Shown here: positions 16,628 through 27,566 of the stretch, in pieces | Layout: every line of letters begins with the position of its first letter | How positions within the stretch are numbered: the stretch's first letter is position 1 | NCBI GenBank assembly: GCA_963773315.1 | Contig: CAVZAF010000005.1 | Coordinates: 682,001-746,000, forward strand | Reading direction: 5' to 3' | Source of the DNA: DATKAS01 sp963773315 | Lineage (GTDB): Bacteria; Actinomycetota; Acidimicrobiia; Acidimicrobiales; DATKAS01 | Length of the DNA: 64,000 nt | Program-made: the position numbers and the translations under genes | Notes under the pieces: model-generated | What the model was told of the DNA's origin: nothing | Seen by the model: only the letters and a program-made list of their open reading frames with translations | The model's database searches: none

Positions 16628-17533
16628 GTGAAGTTCGGGGTGGTCATCGCGAACCAGCGTGCCACCGTCGACCGCGTCGGCGACGAGCTCGATCGGGTCG
16701 AAGCGCTCGGCTACGACAGCGCATGGATGCCCGGCATACCGAACGGGCCGGATGTGCTCACGCTGTTCGCCGCGACGGCGCACCGCACGCGACACATCGA
16801 GGTGGGTCCGGCGATCGTGTCGGCGCACGGCCGCCATCCGGTCGCGCTCGCGAGCCAGGCCCTCACCACGAACGACGCGGTCGGCGGCAGGTTGACGCTC
16901 GGGATCGGTGTCTCCCATCAGCGGATCGTCGAAGACTTCCTCGGCCTCGACTACTCGCATCCCGCTCGGTTCATGACCGAGTACCTGCAGGTGCTCCTCC
17001 CCCTGCTCCGTGGCGAGAAGGCCGACTACGCCGGGCAACACGTGCGCACGAGCTTCCGACTCGACGTCGCGACGCCCGGTCAGCCTTCTGCGGTGTTCAT
17101 CGCCGCGGTCGGACCGAAGATGCTCGACGTCGCGGGCACGTATACCGCCGGTGCGGCGACGTGGATGGTCGGTCTCCGGACCCTGGCAGAGCAGACCGTT
17201 CCCCTCGTGCGCATCGCGGCGGAGCGGGCAGGTCGGCCGGAACCTCGCATCCTTGCCAGCCTTCCGATCGCGCTCACGCACGACAACGACACAGCAGCGG
17301 CATGGGCAGCGGACGAGTTCGGCATGTACGGCCGGCTTCCCGCCTACAAGGCAGTGCTCGAACGTGAGGGGCTCGACTCTGCTGCCGGGATCGCCATCTA
17401 CGGCGACGAGAGCACGTTGCGCAAGGCGGTCGACAGGGTGCGCGATGCGGGCGTCACCGACCTGCAGATCACGCCGTTCGGCGACGACGAGACCCGCCGT
17501 CGCACGGTCGAGCTCCTGATCAACCTCCGCTAG
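16628..17533 (+). CDS. Luciferase-like (LLM class) F420/FMN-dependent oxidoreductase
   Basis: A 301-aa TIM-barrel protein of the LLM superfamily. The N-terminus is KFGVVIANQRATVDRVGDEL; GRLTLGIGVSHQRIVEDFLG near residue 90 and FIAAVGPKMLDVAGTYTAGAATW near 160 are typical of actinobacterial F420-dependent members. They transfer hydride between F420H2 and small organic substrates, or act as FMN monooxygenases. GTG 16628 is chosen because the conserved strand starts there; ATG 16589 would overlap the divergent crotonase start. Its stop overlaps the opposing ligase stop in CTAG. Confidence 0.85.
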   Translation: MKFGVVIANQRATVDRVGDELDRVEALGYDSAWMPGIPNGPDVLTLFAATAHRTRHIEVGPAIVSAHGRHPVALASQALTTNDAVGGRLTLGIGVSHQRIVEDFLGLDYSHPARFMTEYLQVLLPLLRGEKADYAGQHVRTSFRLDVATPGQPSAVFIAAVGPKMLDVAGTYTAGAATWMVGLRTLAEQTVPLVRIAAERAGRPEPRILASLPIALTHDNDTAAAWAADEFGMYGRLPAYKAVLEREGLDSAAGIAIYGDESTLRKAVDRVRDAGVTDLQITPFGDDETRRRTVELLINLR

Positions 17534-19044
17534 CCACGGTCCCAGTACGGGGCGCGGAGCTCGCGCTTCAGGATCTTCCCCGGTCCCGACTTGGGCAAGG
17601 GGTCGGCCTGGATCGAGATCGCCTTCGGCACCTTGAACCCTGCGATCGCCTGGCGACAGTGGTCGCGTAGCTCGTCCTCGAGCGTGTCGGTGAGCAGGGC
17701 GGGGTCGCGCACCACGACGACCGCGTGGACGGCCTCGACCCAACGCTCGTCGGGCACTCCGAAGACGGCGACCTCGAGCACGGCGGGGTGCGATCCGAGC
17801 GCATCCTCGACCTCGAGCGAGTACACGTTCTCACCGCCGGTGACGATCATGTCCTTGGCTCGATCGAGCAGGTAGAGGTAGTGCTCGTCGTCGACCATGC
17901 CGATGTCACCCGTGCGGTACCAGCCATCGACGAACGCAGCCTCGGTCGCCTCGGGGTTCTCCCAGTAACCCACCATCACGTTCGGCCCTCGCACGATGAC
18001 CTCGCCGGCAACGCCCGGCGGGCACGGGTTGGCCTCCGCGTCGACGATGCGCATCTCGACACCCACGACCTGCTGGCCCACCGACCCGAGCCGTCCGCCT
18101 TCGAGGTGCCGCTCTTCGCGCGGCATTGCCGTGACGATCGACGAGGTCTCGGTCGCGCCGTAGTACTGCGCGAGCTCGGTGGTCGGGAAGGCGTCGTGCG
18201 CTCGTCGCAGAAGATCTGTGGTGATGGGCGAGCCTGCGTGACCCATGAGGCGGAGCGACGACACGCGGCGTGGCCGTGCGACCTGCTCGGCTACCAGCGC
18301 GCCGACCATCGTCGGCACGGGGATGGCGACCGACACGCGGTGTCGTTCGATCGCGTCGAGGCTCGTCGCCGGGTCGAACGCCGGGAGGATCACGAACGAA
18401 CCGCCCATCCACAGCAGCCCGACGAGCGGGGCGGTGCCCGCGACGTGGAAGAACGGCGCGACCGCGAGGTAGACGTCGTCGGGCTCAAAGCGGCACGCCA
18501 GCGTCTTGTGGAACGAGTTCGCGACCAGGTTGCGATGGGTGAGCATCACGCCCTTCGGGCGGCCGGTCGTGCCGCCGGTGAAGTACAGCAACGCGAGGTC
18601 GTCCTCGGACACCTCCCACGTTCGCGACGATGGCGACGCGTGGTCGAGCAGCACGTCCCACTCCTCGAAGGTGACCACGCGCGCAACCACGTCAGCGAGA
18701 GGCCCCGGGTCGCGGTCGGTCACGAGCACCTTCGGCCGGGCCGCCTGGACGATCGAGATCAGCTCGGGCGCAGCCAGCCGCGTGTTGAGCGGAAGCAGCA
18801 CCATGCCCGCGGCTGGCACACCCAGGTAGGCCTCGACGTACCGGTGGCAGTTCGCGGCGAGGATCGCAACGCGGTCGCCCGGCGCCAGGCCGAGCGACGC
18901 GAGCGCCGGACCCACGCGCTCACATCGAGATGCGAGCTGGGAGTACGTGATGTGCCGGTCCTCACACACGAGCGCGGTGCGCTCCGCGTGAGTGCGGCGA
19001 GTTCGTTCGAGCGCGGTCGCGATCGTCGGGGCACCTACATTCAC
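17530..19044 (-). CDS. AMP-binding acyl-CoA synthetase (candidate benzoate/aryl-CoA ligase)
   Basis: A 504-aa adenylate-forming ligase. Core motifs in order: phosphate-binding LLYFTGGTTGRPKG (about residue 150), QYYGATETSS, VGYWENPEAT, WYRTGDIG, hinge DRAKDMIVTGGENVYS, and the C-terminal catalytic Lys in PKSGPGKILKREL. It activates a carboxylate to acyl-AMP and then acyl-CoA. Sequence alone does not separate medium-chain from aryl substrates, but as the last gene of a boxC-boxB-hydrolase-ligase series it is the best candidate for forming benzoyl-CoA. GTG at 19044 overlaps the hydrolase stop (GTGA), showing translational coupling. Confidence 0.85.
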   Translation of the reverse strand: MNVGAPTIATALERTRRTHAERTALVCEDRHITYSQLASRCERVGPALASLGLAPGDRVAILAANCHRYVEAYLGVPAAGMVLLPLNTRLAAPELISIVQAARPKVLVTDRDPGPLADVVARVVTFEEWDVLLDHASPSSRTWEVSEDDLALLYFTGGTTGRPKGVMLTHRNLVANSFHKTLACRFEPDDVYLAVAPFFHVAGTAPLVGLLWMGGSFVILPAFDPATSLDAIERHRVSVAIPVPTMVGALVAEQVARPRRVSSLRLMGHAGSPITTDLLRRAHDAFPTTELAQYYGATETSSIVTAMPREERHLEGGRLGSVGQQVVGVEMRIVDAEANPCPPGVAGEVIVRGPNVMVGYWENPEATEAAFVDGWYRTGDIGMVDDEHYLYLLDRAKDMIVTGGENVYSLEVEDALGSHPAVLEVAVFGVPDERWVEAVHAVVVVRDPALLTDTLEDELRDHCRQAIAGFKVPKAISIQADPLPKSGPGKILKRELRAPYWDRG

Positions 19045-19790
19045 GCGAGAAAGTGTGTCACCGCCCGCAGCGTCTCAGGACCGTTCTCGAGATGTGGGGA
19101 GTGGCCGCACCCCTCGAGGACGACCCGCTCGACCGGTCCCGACGCGCCGCGCTCGATCGCGTCCACCTGAGCAACGGTGCCGTACTGGTCGGCCGACCCC
19201 TGAACGACGAGGATCGGCACTGAGATCGCGGGAAGCACGTCCTCGATGTTCCAGTCCCGGAACTCCGGCGAACGCCAGGTGTCGTTCCATCGCCGGAACG
19301 TCGCCTCCGCGTCGTCATGATGCTTCGCCATCCGGTCACGCAGATCGGTGGTCGAGAACGTCTCGCGCGCCGCTTCGATCCCCGCGATCGACTGCTCCTC
19401 GACGAAGACGTGCGGAGCCAGCAGCACGAGCGCGGCGACCCGACGGCCGCTCTGCCCCGCGTAGATGAGCGCGATCGACGCGCCGTCACTGTGACCCACG
19501 AGCACGGGCTCGTCGATGTCGAGCGCGTCGAGCACGTCAGGGAGTGCCTCGAGCGCCTCGCGGTGCATGTAGTCGGGACCGTACGGCCAAGGGAACGGGT
19601 CGGACCGGCCGTAGCCGAAGCGTGAGTAGACCGTCGCGGCGCGCCGAGTGGAATCGGCCACCGACTGCGGGAAGTCGCGCCAGAGACCGATCGACCCCAG
19701 CCCTTCGTGCAGGAATACGAGCGGCGCGCGGACATCGTCCCCTTCGATGCGAACGACGTCGACCTCTCCGCCGCGCAGGGCGACGCGCAC
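19041..19790 (-). CDS. Alpha/beta hydrolase in the box operon
   Basis: A 249-aa alpha/beta hydrolase. The oxyanion region is LVFLHEGLGSIGLWRDFP (Glu after His, not the usual HG), the nucleophile elbow is VLVGHSDGASIAL with Ser at about residue 100, and the catalytic His lies in EGCGHSPHLENGP. The acid is probably Asp in GSADQYG. It starts with GTG 3 bases after the boxB stop, so it is firmly part of this operon. It may hydrolyse a lactone, an ester precursor of benzoate or a dead-end CoA ester; this is inference from position. Confidence 0.85.
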   Translation of the reverse strand: MRVALRGGEVDVVRIEGDDVRAPLVFLHEGLGSIGLWRDFPQSVADSTRRAATVYSRFGYGRSDPFPWPYGPDYMHREALEALPDVLDALDIDEPVLVGHSDGASIALIYAGQSGRRVAALVLLAPHVFVEEQSIAGIEAARETFSTTDLRDRMAKHHDDAEATFRRWNDTWRSPEFRDWNIEDVLPAISVPILVVQGSADQYGTVAQVDAIERGASGPVERVVLEGCGHSPHLENGPETLRAVTHFLA

Positions 19791-19793
19791 CTC

Positions 19794-21197
19794 TCAGAGC
19801 CGCACGTACTCGTAGTCGACAGGCTTCGCATGGATGCCTTTCGCCGGAGCGGCGATCCACGCAGCGAACGTGCCCGGCTCGGTGACCGGGTGCATGAGCG
19901 ACGCGACATAGGCCTGGTCGGCGGCGGTCGGCAGCCAGTCGTCGGCACGGGCATTCCAGGCGTCGGCAGTCATGACCTCGCCCGAGGGGGACACGTGGGC
20001 GCCGGCGAAGACGCCGACCTGACGGTGGAAGGCCGCGTGAGGCAACCGCAGCTCGAAGCCGACGTCAGAGGCAAGCCGGTTCCACCGATCGACCCCTTTC
20101 TGGCAGTCGACGGCGTAGTCGTCGCGCAGGGTCTTGTTCACCGCAGTGAGCGCGGAGTGCTCGACCTCGGTGATCACACCGTCACGCAGCTCGGTCACCG
20201 TCGAGGTCAGGTCCGCCAGCACGTGGTCGTCATCGTGCGACCCTTCTTGGAAGCGGCCCTTCAAGCCCTGGGTGTAGTAGTTCGCCGCGTTCGTCGAGGT
20301 CTCCGCGCCGAACAGGTCGAGCGACACGCTGAAGTGGAAGTTCAGGTACTTCTGCAACGTGGCGAGGTCGATGCCGCCGTACGGCCGGATGTCGTCGGTG
20401 TCGTGCTCCTTCAGGAGCTCGACCGCACGTTGGACGACACGCCCGATGCCGGTGGCGCCCACGAACATGTGGTGCGCCTCTTCCTTGAGCATGAAGTCGC
20501 ATGTGCGTGAGAGTGGGTCGAACGCGCTCTCCCGCAGAGAAGCGAGCTGGTACTTCCCGTCGCGGTCAGTGAAGTAGGTGAAGAGGAAGAACGAGAGCCA
20601 ATCGGGCGTCGCCTCGTTGAAGGCTCCGAGGATGCGCGGGTTGTCGGGATCTCCCGAGTGGCGTTCGAGCATCGCATCGGCTTCGTCGCGTCCGTCGCGG
20701 CCGAAGAAGCGGTGCAGCAGGTACACCATCGCCCAGAGGTGCCGGCCCTCCTCGACGTTCACTTGGAAGAGGTTGCGGAGGTCGTATTGGCTCGGCGCGG
20801 TCGCGCTGAGGTGCCGTTGCTGCTCGACCGACGCAGGCTCGGTGTCGCCCTGAACGACGATGAGGCGACGGAGGTCGGCGCGGTGCTCGCCGGGCACGTC
20901 CTGCCACACAGGCTCGCCCTTGTGCGCACCGAAGCCGACGCGGCGGTCGGGCTCGGGCTCGGCGAGGAAGATCCCCCACCGGTACTCGGGCATCCGGACG
21001 TATCCGAAGTTGGCCCAACCCTCCTGGCCGACATCGACCGCGGTGCGGAGGTACACATCGCGGTCTTGGTAGCTCTCGGGACCGAGCTCGTTCCACCATT
21101 CGAGGAACCTCGGCTGCCAACCCTCGAGCGCGCGTTGCAGTCGACGATCGCTCGCCAGGTCGACATTGTTCGGGATCCGCTCGCTGTAGTCGATCAT
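19794..21197 (-). CDS. boxB: Benzoyl-CoA 2,3-epoxidase oxygenase component BoxB
   Basis: A 467-aa protein, close to the usual BoxB length of about 470. BoxB is a class I diiron oxygenase that epoxidises benzoyl-CoA with O2 and electrons from BoxA. Helical diiron-type segments are visible, with Glu/His pairs in VNVEEGRHLWAMVYL and LKEEAHHMFVG, as expected for the E-x-x-H motifs. The N-terminus MIDYSERIPNNVDL and the WNELGPESYQDRDVYLRTAV block are diagnostic of the family. ATG 21197 has GAGG upstream and lies 7 bases after boxC. The reductase BoxA is not in this window, so electrons must come from elsewhere. Confidence 0.93.
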   Translation of the reverse strand: MIDYSERIPNNVDLASDRRLQRALEGWQPRFLEWWNELGPESYQDRDVYLRTAVDVGQEGWANFGYVRMPEYRWGIFLAEPEPDRRVGFGAHKGEPVWQDVPGEHRADLRRLIVVQGDTEPASVEQQRHLSATAPSQYDLRNLFQVNVEEGRHLWAMVYLLHRFFGRDGRDEADAMLERHSGDPDNPRILGAFNEATPDWLSFFLFTYFTDRDGKYQLASLRESAFDPLSRTCDFMLKEEAHHMFVGATGIGRVVQRAVELLKEHDTDDIRPYGGIDLATLQKYLNFHFSVSLDLFGAETSTNAANYYTQGLKGRFQEGSHDDDHVLADLTSTVTELRDGVITEVEHSALTAVNKTLRDDYAVDCQKGVDRWNRLASDVGFELRLPHAAFHRQVGVFAGAHVSPSGEVMTADAWNARADDWLPTAADQAYVASLMHPVTEPGTFAAWIAAPAKGIHAKPVDYEYVRL

Positions 21198-21204
21198 CGT
21201 GACC

Positions 21205-22836
<1,632 letters not shown>

Positions 22837-22875
22837 CCGGTCCACCTTCCCTATCGTGCATCACCGCCGGGGTGC

Positions 22876-24437
22876 TCAGGCGTCGGTGACGCTGAGCGCC
22901 TCGGCGATCTCGACCTCTTCGTCGAACAGCACGCCTTCGTTCGGCGCGCGTGCGGGCAAGAACTTCCACGTGATGAACGCGGCGGCGAGCACCACACACG
23001 CAGCGATGCCGTAGACGAGCCGCATGGACTCGATGAAGGCGTTGCGGGCGACGTCCGCGACGACTTGACCCTGCGCGCCCCCAGCTGCTGGGCGGCTTCG
23101 AGCGCCTTGCCGACCGAGTCCTTCACCTGATCGGAGATGTTCGCCGGGATGCCCGACGCACCGCTGATGACCGCGTGATACCGAAGGGCGAAGATGCTGC
23201 CGAGCACCGCGACTCCGAGCGCACCTCCCGTCTGCCGCGTCGTGTCGTTCACCGCAGAGCCGACACCCGCCTTCCCCGGCGGCAGCGAGCCCATGATCGA
23301 CTCGGTTGCGGGCGCCGTCGTGAGACCCATCCCCGCGCCGAACACGATGCGCACCAGGATGCCGCCGACGACCGACGACATGATCGTGTTCGAGGCGTAG
23401 CAGCACAGCGCGCCCGCCACGATCACCGTGCCCGTCACGATCACCCGCTTCGTGCCGAACCGATCGACGAACTTCGGTGCCTGTGGGGCGAACCCCATGA
23501 TCCCGATGGCGACCGGCGCGGTCATCATCCCCGCCTTGAGCGGGGAGTAGCCGAGCACGAACTGGAAGTACTGCGTCAGCAGGAACGTGGAGCCGAACAG
23601 CGCGAAGTAAGTGAGCGTGATCGTGCCCGACGCCGCCGTGAACCGCGGGTTCTGGAAGAAGCGGATGTCGAGCATCGCATGCTTGTTGTGCAGCTCCCAC
23701 CAGATGAACACGCCGACGAGGGCGAGCCCCGCGGCCAGCGAAGCGACGACCTGCGGGGCGCCCCAACCGAGGTCGGGCGCCTCGATGATCCCGAACATGA
23801 TCAGGGCCAACATGACGATGGAGAGACCGGCGCCGACCAGGTCGAGACGTCCCTCGTCCGGATCGCGCGAGTCGGGCACGAAGAAGAAGCCCAACACGAT
23901 CGCGACCGCGGCGATGGGCACGTTCACGAGGAACACCGATCCCCATGCGAAGTGCTCGAGCAACAGGCCGCCGCCGAGCGGTCCGATCACGATGCCGAGG
24001 CCGGCGACCCCCGCCCAGATGCCGATCGCGCGCGCACGCTCGTTCCCAGAGAACGTGTTGGTCAGGATCGACAGCGTCGTCGGGAAGATGAACGCGCCAC
24101 CCATCCCCATGAGCCCTCGGGCGACGATGAGCATCTCGGGTGAGGTCGAGCGCGACGCCAGCGCGGAGAACGTGCCGAACATGACGAGGCCTGCAGTGAG
24201 CGCCTTCTTGCGCCCGAAGCGGTCGCCGAGCGCGCCGGCAGTGAGGAGCATGCCGGCGAACACGATCGTGTACGAGTCGATGATCCACTGCAGCTGCGAC
24301 CCCTCGGCACCGAGGTCGCGGACGATCGACGGCAGCGCGACGTTGAGGATCGTGTTGTCGACGCTGATCACGACGAGCGAGAGGCAGAGCACGGCGAGCG
24401 TCATCCAGCGCCGCTCATGGATCTGCTCGGGCGTCAT
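22876..24437 (-). pseudogene. DHA2-type MFS transporter with a C-terminal frameshift
   Basis: The frame from ATG 24437 (overlapping the kinase stop; ATG 24443 also possible) encodes about 13 hydrophobic segments with the MFS motif GALGDRFGRKKAL and motif C-like GIVIGPLGGGLL, typical of 14-helix DHA2 (EmrB/QacA-type) proton antiporters. After KALEAAQQLG it breaks at a run of five C (five G in the mRNA) at 23078-23082. Adding one base restores AQGQVVADVARNAFIES, the last helix and the end VEIAEALSVTDA at 22876. This is the only frameshift in the window needing an added base. Read as written, the protein loses its last helix. It could export aromatic acids or toxic intermediates of the box pathway. 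Confidence 0.8.
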
Positions 24438-25075
24438 CGGCATCCGATGCCTCGCTCCCAGAACGCTGTCGCCGCGGAACCGAGGGTCTCGACGACGTCG
24501 TCGAGCGGGAACGCCGTCGAGTCGATGACGAGGTGGTACAGCCGGACGTCGGCGGGATCGCGGTCGAACAACCGTTGCACGAACCGCGCCCACGACTTGT
24601 CGGTGTCTTGCTGATGCGCTTCGGCAACGTCTTCGGAGACGCCCTCGATGGCCGCGCCCTGTGCGATCCGTCGCTCGACCGGGCCGTCGACTCGCACGTG
24701 GAACGCCGAGGGATGCGCCGCGAGGACCGCCGCCGCACCCCGCCCGAGGATGAGGCCGCCGCCGGTCTCGACAACGCGCCATACGTTCTCCGCCACCTTC
24801 TGACGGAGCTCGGTGTTCGGGTCGAGGTCGCCGGCCCCGGGCACGGGGATCCCGAGCGCACCGCTGAGGTGGCTGAGGCTGACGGCCAGGCGACCCGGCG
24901 GTGTCTGGCTGCGCTCCTCGTCGGTGAGGCGCTCCTCGATCTTCTCGGCGGAGCGCGTGTCGGGCCCATGCGTGAGCCGGTCGTAGAAGGGCAGGTGCAA
25001 GCGCGCTGCCAACTTCGGCGCGATCACGCTGCCGCCGGCCCCATAGGTCGCCGACAGCGTGAGCACCTTGCTCAT
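24434..25075 (-). CDS. Cytidylate-kinase-like P-loop kinase
   Basis: A 213-aa protein of the cytidylate-kinase-like family (AAK / CK2 type). It begins VLTLSATYGAGGSVIAPKLA with a P-loop-like GAGGSV at residues 11-16, continues LHLPFYDR, and has GGLILGRGAAAVLA in the middle with RVDGPVERRIAQ, the lid-type Arg-rich segment. The canonical GK[ST] of the P-loop is absent (GGS-V), as is common in this family. Substrate is unknown; related stand-alone proteins occur in many catabolic and signalling contexts. It overlaps the hydrolase upstream and the MFS gene downstream, so it is an integral member of the box operon. Confidence 0.75.
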   Translation of the reverse strand: MSKVLTLSATYGAGGSVIAPKLAARLHLPFYDRLTHGPDTRSAEKIEERLTDEERSQTPPGRLAVSLSHLSGALGIPVPGAGDLDPNTELRQKVAENVWRVVETGGGLILGRGAAAVLAAHPSAFHVRVDGPVERRIAQGAAIEGVSEDVAEAHQQDTDKSWARFVQRLFDRDPADVRLYHLVIDSTAFPLDDVVETLGSAATAFWERGIGCR

Positions 25076-25800
25076 CAGACCCCCAGCCCAGCGAGGAACT
25101 TTGCGACCGCGGCGTCGAACTGCTCACGATGGGTGACGTTCGGTGAATGGCCTGCGCCATCGATCACGACCAGCTGCGCGTCGCTGATCTTCGCCGCCAT
25201 GTAGGCAGACCCGCCTCGGAACGGCTCGTCGTTCTCGCCGACGATCACGAGCGTCGGCACGTCGATGGACGGCAGCGACTCGATCACGCGCGCGTCGTGC
25301 TGCTTGAGGATCCCCTCGGCGGTGAGCATCATCCGCGCGGCAGCCGAGTCACCATGCGCGGCCGCGAGCTCTCCGGCCCCCCGGTCGACGAACCGGTTCC
25401 ATCCGGCACGCGCCTTGTCATCGCGGTACCCGGGGCCGGTGTCGATGAGCACGAGCGCCTTCACACGCTCCGGATGCGCGATGTGGAACGAGAGCGAGAG
25501 GTAGCCGCCGAGCGAGTGTCCCGCGAGGATCGCGCCGTCGGCGCCCTCGACGTCGAGCAGCGCCGCCATGTCACCCAGCGCGAGGGGGACGGTGTACGCG
25601 CTCGGGTCGTCACCCGCGTCAGTCGCGCCGTGCCCCCGCAAGTCCCACGTCACGACCCGGAAGCCGGCGTGGACGATGGCGGGGAGGTTCCCCGCGAACG
25701 CATCGCCGCTCGACGAGAACCCGTGGGTGAGGAGAACCAAGGGTCCCTCGCCGTTCGCCTCGTAGTGGATCGACGCGCCGTCTCGGTCGAGGAACGGCAT
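25075..25800 (-). CDS. Alpha/beta hydrolase
   Basis: A 241-aa alpha/beta hydrolase with oxyanion motif LLTHGFSSSG, nucleophile elbow AGHSLGGYLSL (Ser about residue 95), acid in VGENDEPFRGG and His in GAGHSPNVTH. The ATG at 25800 is preceded by AAGGGG at good spacing; the longer open frame upstream is a shadow of dinB. It overlaps the kinase start (TGATG). Likely an esterase or C-C hydrolase; substrate unknown. It differs from the hydrolase at 19041 by having a standard HG oxyanion motif. Confidence 0.87.
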   Translation of the reverse strand: MPFLDRDGASIHYEANGEGPLVLLTHGFSSSGDAFAGNLPAIVHAGFRVVTWDLRGHGATDAGDDPSAYTVPLALGDMAALLDVEGADGAILAGHSLGGYLSLSFHIAHPERVKALVLIDTGPGYRDDKARAGWNRFVDRGAGELAAAHGDSAAARMMLTAEGILKQHDARVIESLPSIDVPTLVIVGENDEPFRGGSAYMAAKISDAQLVVIDGAGHSPNVTHREQFDAAVAKFLAGLGV

Positions 25801-25802
25801 CG

Positions 25803-26291
25803 CTACGCCCCTTTGCTTCCGTCGATGGTCTCGCGGATGAGATCGGCATGACCGGCGTGACGCGCGGTCTCCTCGATCATGTGCAGCAAGATCCAACGCA
25901 GGTTGATGCCGATGTCGGCGGGGTGCGCGCCGGCATCGGGATCGGCGGCCTCGGCCGTGATGGCCTGCGACTCGGCAATCCGCTGCACGTACAGGGCACG
26001 CACCGATTCGATGGTGTCACCCTCGCGCACCTCGAGCTCCTCCGCGGGATCCGCTGCGGGCCAGAGCCCCGGGATGTCGTGGCCTGCCACCGCGTTCTGG
26101 AACCACCGCCGCTCGACGAAGGCGAGGTGCTTCACGATCGAGAACAACGACAGCGAGCTGGCGGTCGGCACGCGCTTCGCCTGTTCGTCCGATAGCGCCT
26201 CGACCTTGCGCAGGATCGCCTCGCGCTGGCTGTCGAGGAACATCGTCAGACCCGCCATCTCGTCAGGTGGGCCGATGAACGGCGTCGGCAT
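25803..26291 (-). CDS. DinB/DUF664 family protein (mycothiol-dependent-type transferase fold)
   Basis: A 162-aa four-helix protein with the three-His metal pattern of the DinB superfamily: His in SIVKHLAFVERRWF and two in MIEETARHAGHADLIRE. Actinobacterial DUF664 proteins are thought to be zinc-dependent thiol transferases using mycothiol. Start ATG 26291 gives the usual PFIGPPDE opening; the longer form would invade the divergent gene. It is the first gene of the box operon in this strand, 2 bases before the hydrolase. A detoxifying role for reactive epoxide intermediates would fit but is inference. Confidence 0.82.
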   Translation of the reverse strand: MPTPFIGPPDEMAGLTMFLDSQREAILRKVEALSDEQAKRVPTASSLSLFSIVKHLAFVERRWFQNAVAGHDIPGLWPAADPAEELEVREGDTIESVRALYVQRIAESQAITAEAADPDAGAHPADIGINLRWILLHMIEETARHAGHADLIRETIDGSKGA

Positions 26292-26305
26292 CCGCACAGT
26301 CCACC

Positions 26306-27028
26306 ATGACCGACGGTCGACTTGGACCACTCGATGGACTAGTCAATGCAGCAATGGCGATGCCGGGAACGCCCACCACCTACCACCGGGTCATCGGCAC
26401 CCACGCCCCGGCGCTCAACCGCCTGGTCACGGGGCTCGTGCTCGGCGCAGTCGTCGCGGCGGTGCTGGCGTTCTTCGTCGCCTGGCAGCTCGCGGTGCTG
26501 GCTGCGTGGAACACGATGGTCGCGGTCATCCTCGCCGTCATCTGGCACGAGATCTACGGCGCCGACTCGGCGCAGACACGCCTCTTGGCGACGAAGAACG
26601 ACGAGACGCGCAACACGGCCCGATTGCTCGTGAACCTCGCGTGCGTCGGCAGCCTCGTCGGCGTCGGCTTCGCGCTCCACCGGGCGAACCAGGACTCCGG
26701 CCCGCGCGAGCTGTCGCTCGTTGCGGTCGCGCTGCTGACGGTGGTGCTCTCGTGGACGCTCGTGAACACGGTGTTCACGCTCCACTACGCGCACCTCTAC
26801 TACACCGAGCCGCACGGCGGGGTGGAGTTCGGCGACGACGAGGGACCGCCGGACTACCGCGACTTCGCGTACCTCGCGTTCACAGTCGGCATGTGCTACC
26901 AGGTGTCGGACACGACGCTCTCGACGAGGCACATGCGGCACACTGCGTTGCGCCAGGGCATCATCGCCTACATCTTCGGCGTCGTGATCGTGGCGACGAC
27001 GATCAACATCATCGCCGGCTTCTTGTGA
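26306..27028 (+). CDS. DUF1345 family membrane protein
   Basis: A protein of up to 240 aa with about five hydrophobic segments (roughly residues 38-60, 65-80, 105-125, 140-165 and 215-238). The family hallmark is the block DYRDFAYLAFTVGMCYQVSDT and HMRHTALRQGIIAYIFGVVIV near the C-terminus. Function is unknown. The start is uncertain: ATG at 26306, 26354 or 26360 all fit, none with a strong ribosome binding site; the later ones leave more room for the divergent dinB promoter. A strong GC hairpin follows the stop. Confidence 0.85.
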   Translation: MTDGRLGPLDGLVNAAMAMPGTPTTYHRVIGTHAPALNRLVTGLVLGAVVAAVLAFFVAWQLAVLAAWNTMVAVILAVIWHEIYGADSAQTRLLATKNDETRNTARLLVNLACVGSLVGVGFALHRANQDSGPRELSLVAVALLTVVLSWTLVNTVFTLHYAHLYYTEPHGGVEFGDDEGPPDYRDFAYLAFTVGMCYQVSDTTLSTRHMRHTALRQGIIAYIFGVVIVATTINIIAGFL

Positions 27029-27030
27029 GA

Positions 27031-27052
27031 GCGGCGGGCCGAAGCCCGCCGC
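27031..27052. terminator. 9-base GC stem with CGAA loop
   Basis: GCGGCGGGC-CGAA-GCCCGCCGC is a perfect hairpin starting 2 bases after the DUF1345 stop and 33 bases beyond the opposing SHOCT-protein stop. No T-tract on either strand, as usual for actinobacterial stem-only terminators; probably bidirectional. Confidence 0.65.
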
Positions 27053-27085
27053 CACACAACGATCGGATCTGTCAGACCTGAAGGA

Positions 27086-27481
27086 TCAGGCCAGCGCCTT
27101 CGCCTTCAGGCGCTCGTACTCGGCATCGTCGATGACGCCCTTCGCCTTCAGATCGGCCAGCTTGGCGAGCTCGTCTGCCGGGCTCGCCGGGGCCACGCTC
27201 TGCACGTACTGACGCATGGCTGTGTCTTGCGCCTGCGCCGCTTCTACCGCGTGCTCCTGCATCTTGTGCCCGCGAGCGATCAGGTAGACGAACACACCGA
27301 GGTACGGCAACAGGATGATGAAGATCACCCAGATGGCCTTGGCGACGCCTGACAGGTCGTGGCTCCGGAACACGTCGCTGAACACGATGATCAGCAACCA
27401 GATCCAGATGAAGAACAGGAAGAACCAGAGCATCGACCAGAAGACCTGGCCGGTACCCCACTCTGCCGCCAACAAGTGCAT
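27086..27481 (-). CDS. Small membrane protein with PLD-nuclease-N-type and SHOCT domains
   Basis: A 131-aa protein. Two hydrophobic segments (about residues 13-35 and 47-68) form the phospholipase-D-nuclease N-terminal type hairpin; the second holds AKAIWVIFIILLPYLGVFVYL. A short linker leads to a C-terminal SHOCT motif, DELAKLADLKAKGVIDDAEYE. Function unknown; such proteins are common in actinobacteria. ATG 27481 has AGGAGG at proper spacing. It stands alone, convergent with DUF1345 across the hairpin. Confidence 0.85.
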   Translation of the reverse strand: MHLLAAEWGTGQVFWSMLWFFLFFIWIWLLIIVFSDVFRSHDLSGVAKAIWVIFIILLPYLGVFVYLIARGHKMQEHAVEAAQAQDTAMRQYVQSVAPASPADELAKLADLKAKGVIDDAEYERLKAKALA

Positions 27482-27566
27482 CAATGCCCTCCTCGTCTAC
27501 CGGGACAATCCCGGTCATCGTGAGTTTCGCGCACGCGCGAGTCATCATCCCGCAAGGATGAACCCG

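Noticed and set aside
17725..19170. 481-aa plus-strand frame
   Set aside because: Antisense to the acyl-CoA ligase; shadow composition.
24434..25075. Calling the kinase-like protein housekeeping cytidylate kinase (cmk)
   Set aside because: The P-loop lacks the canonical GK[ST], and its position in a catabolic operon is unlike cmk; it is better kept as cytidylate-kinase-like.
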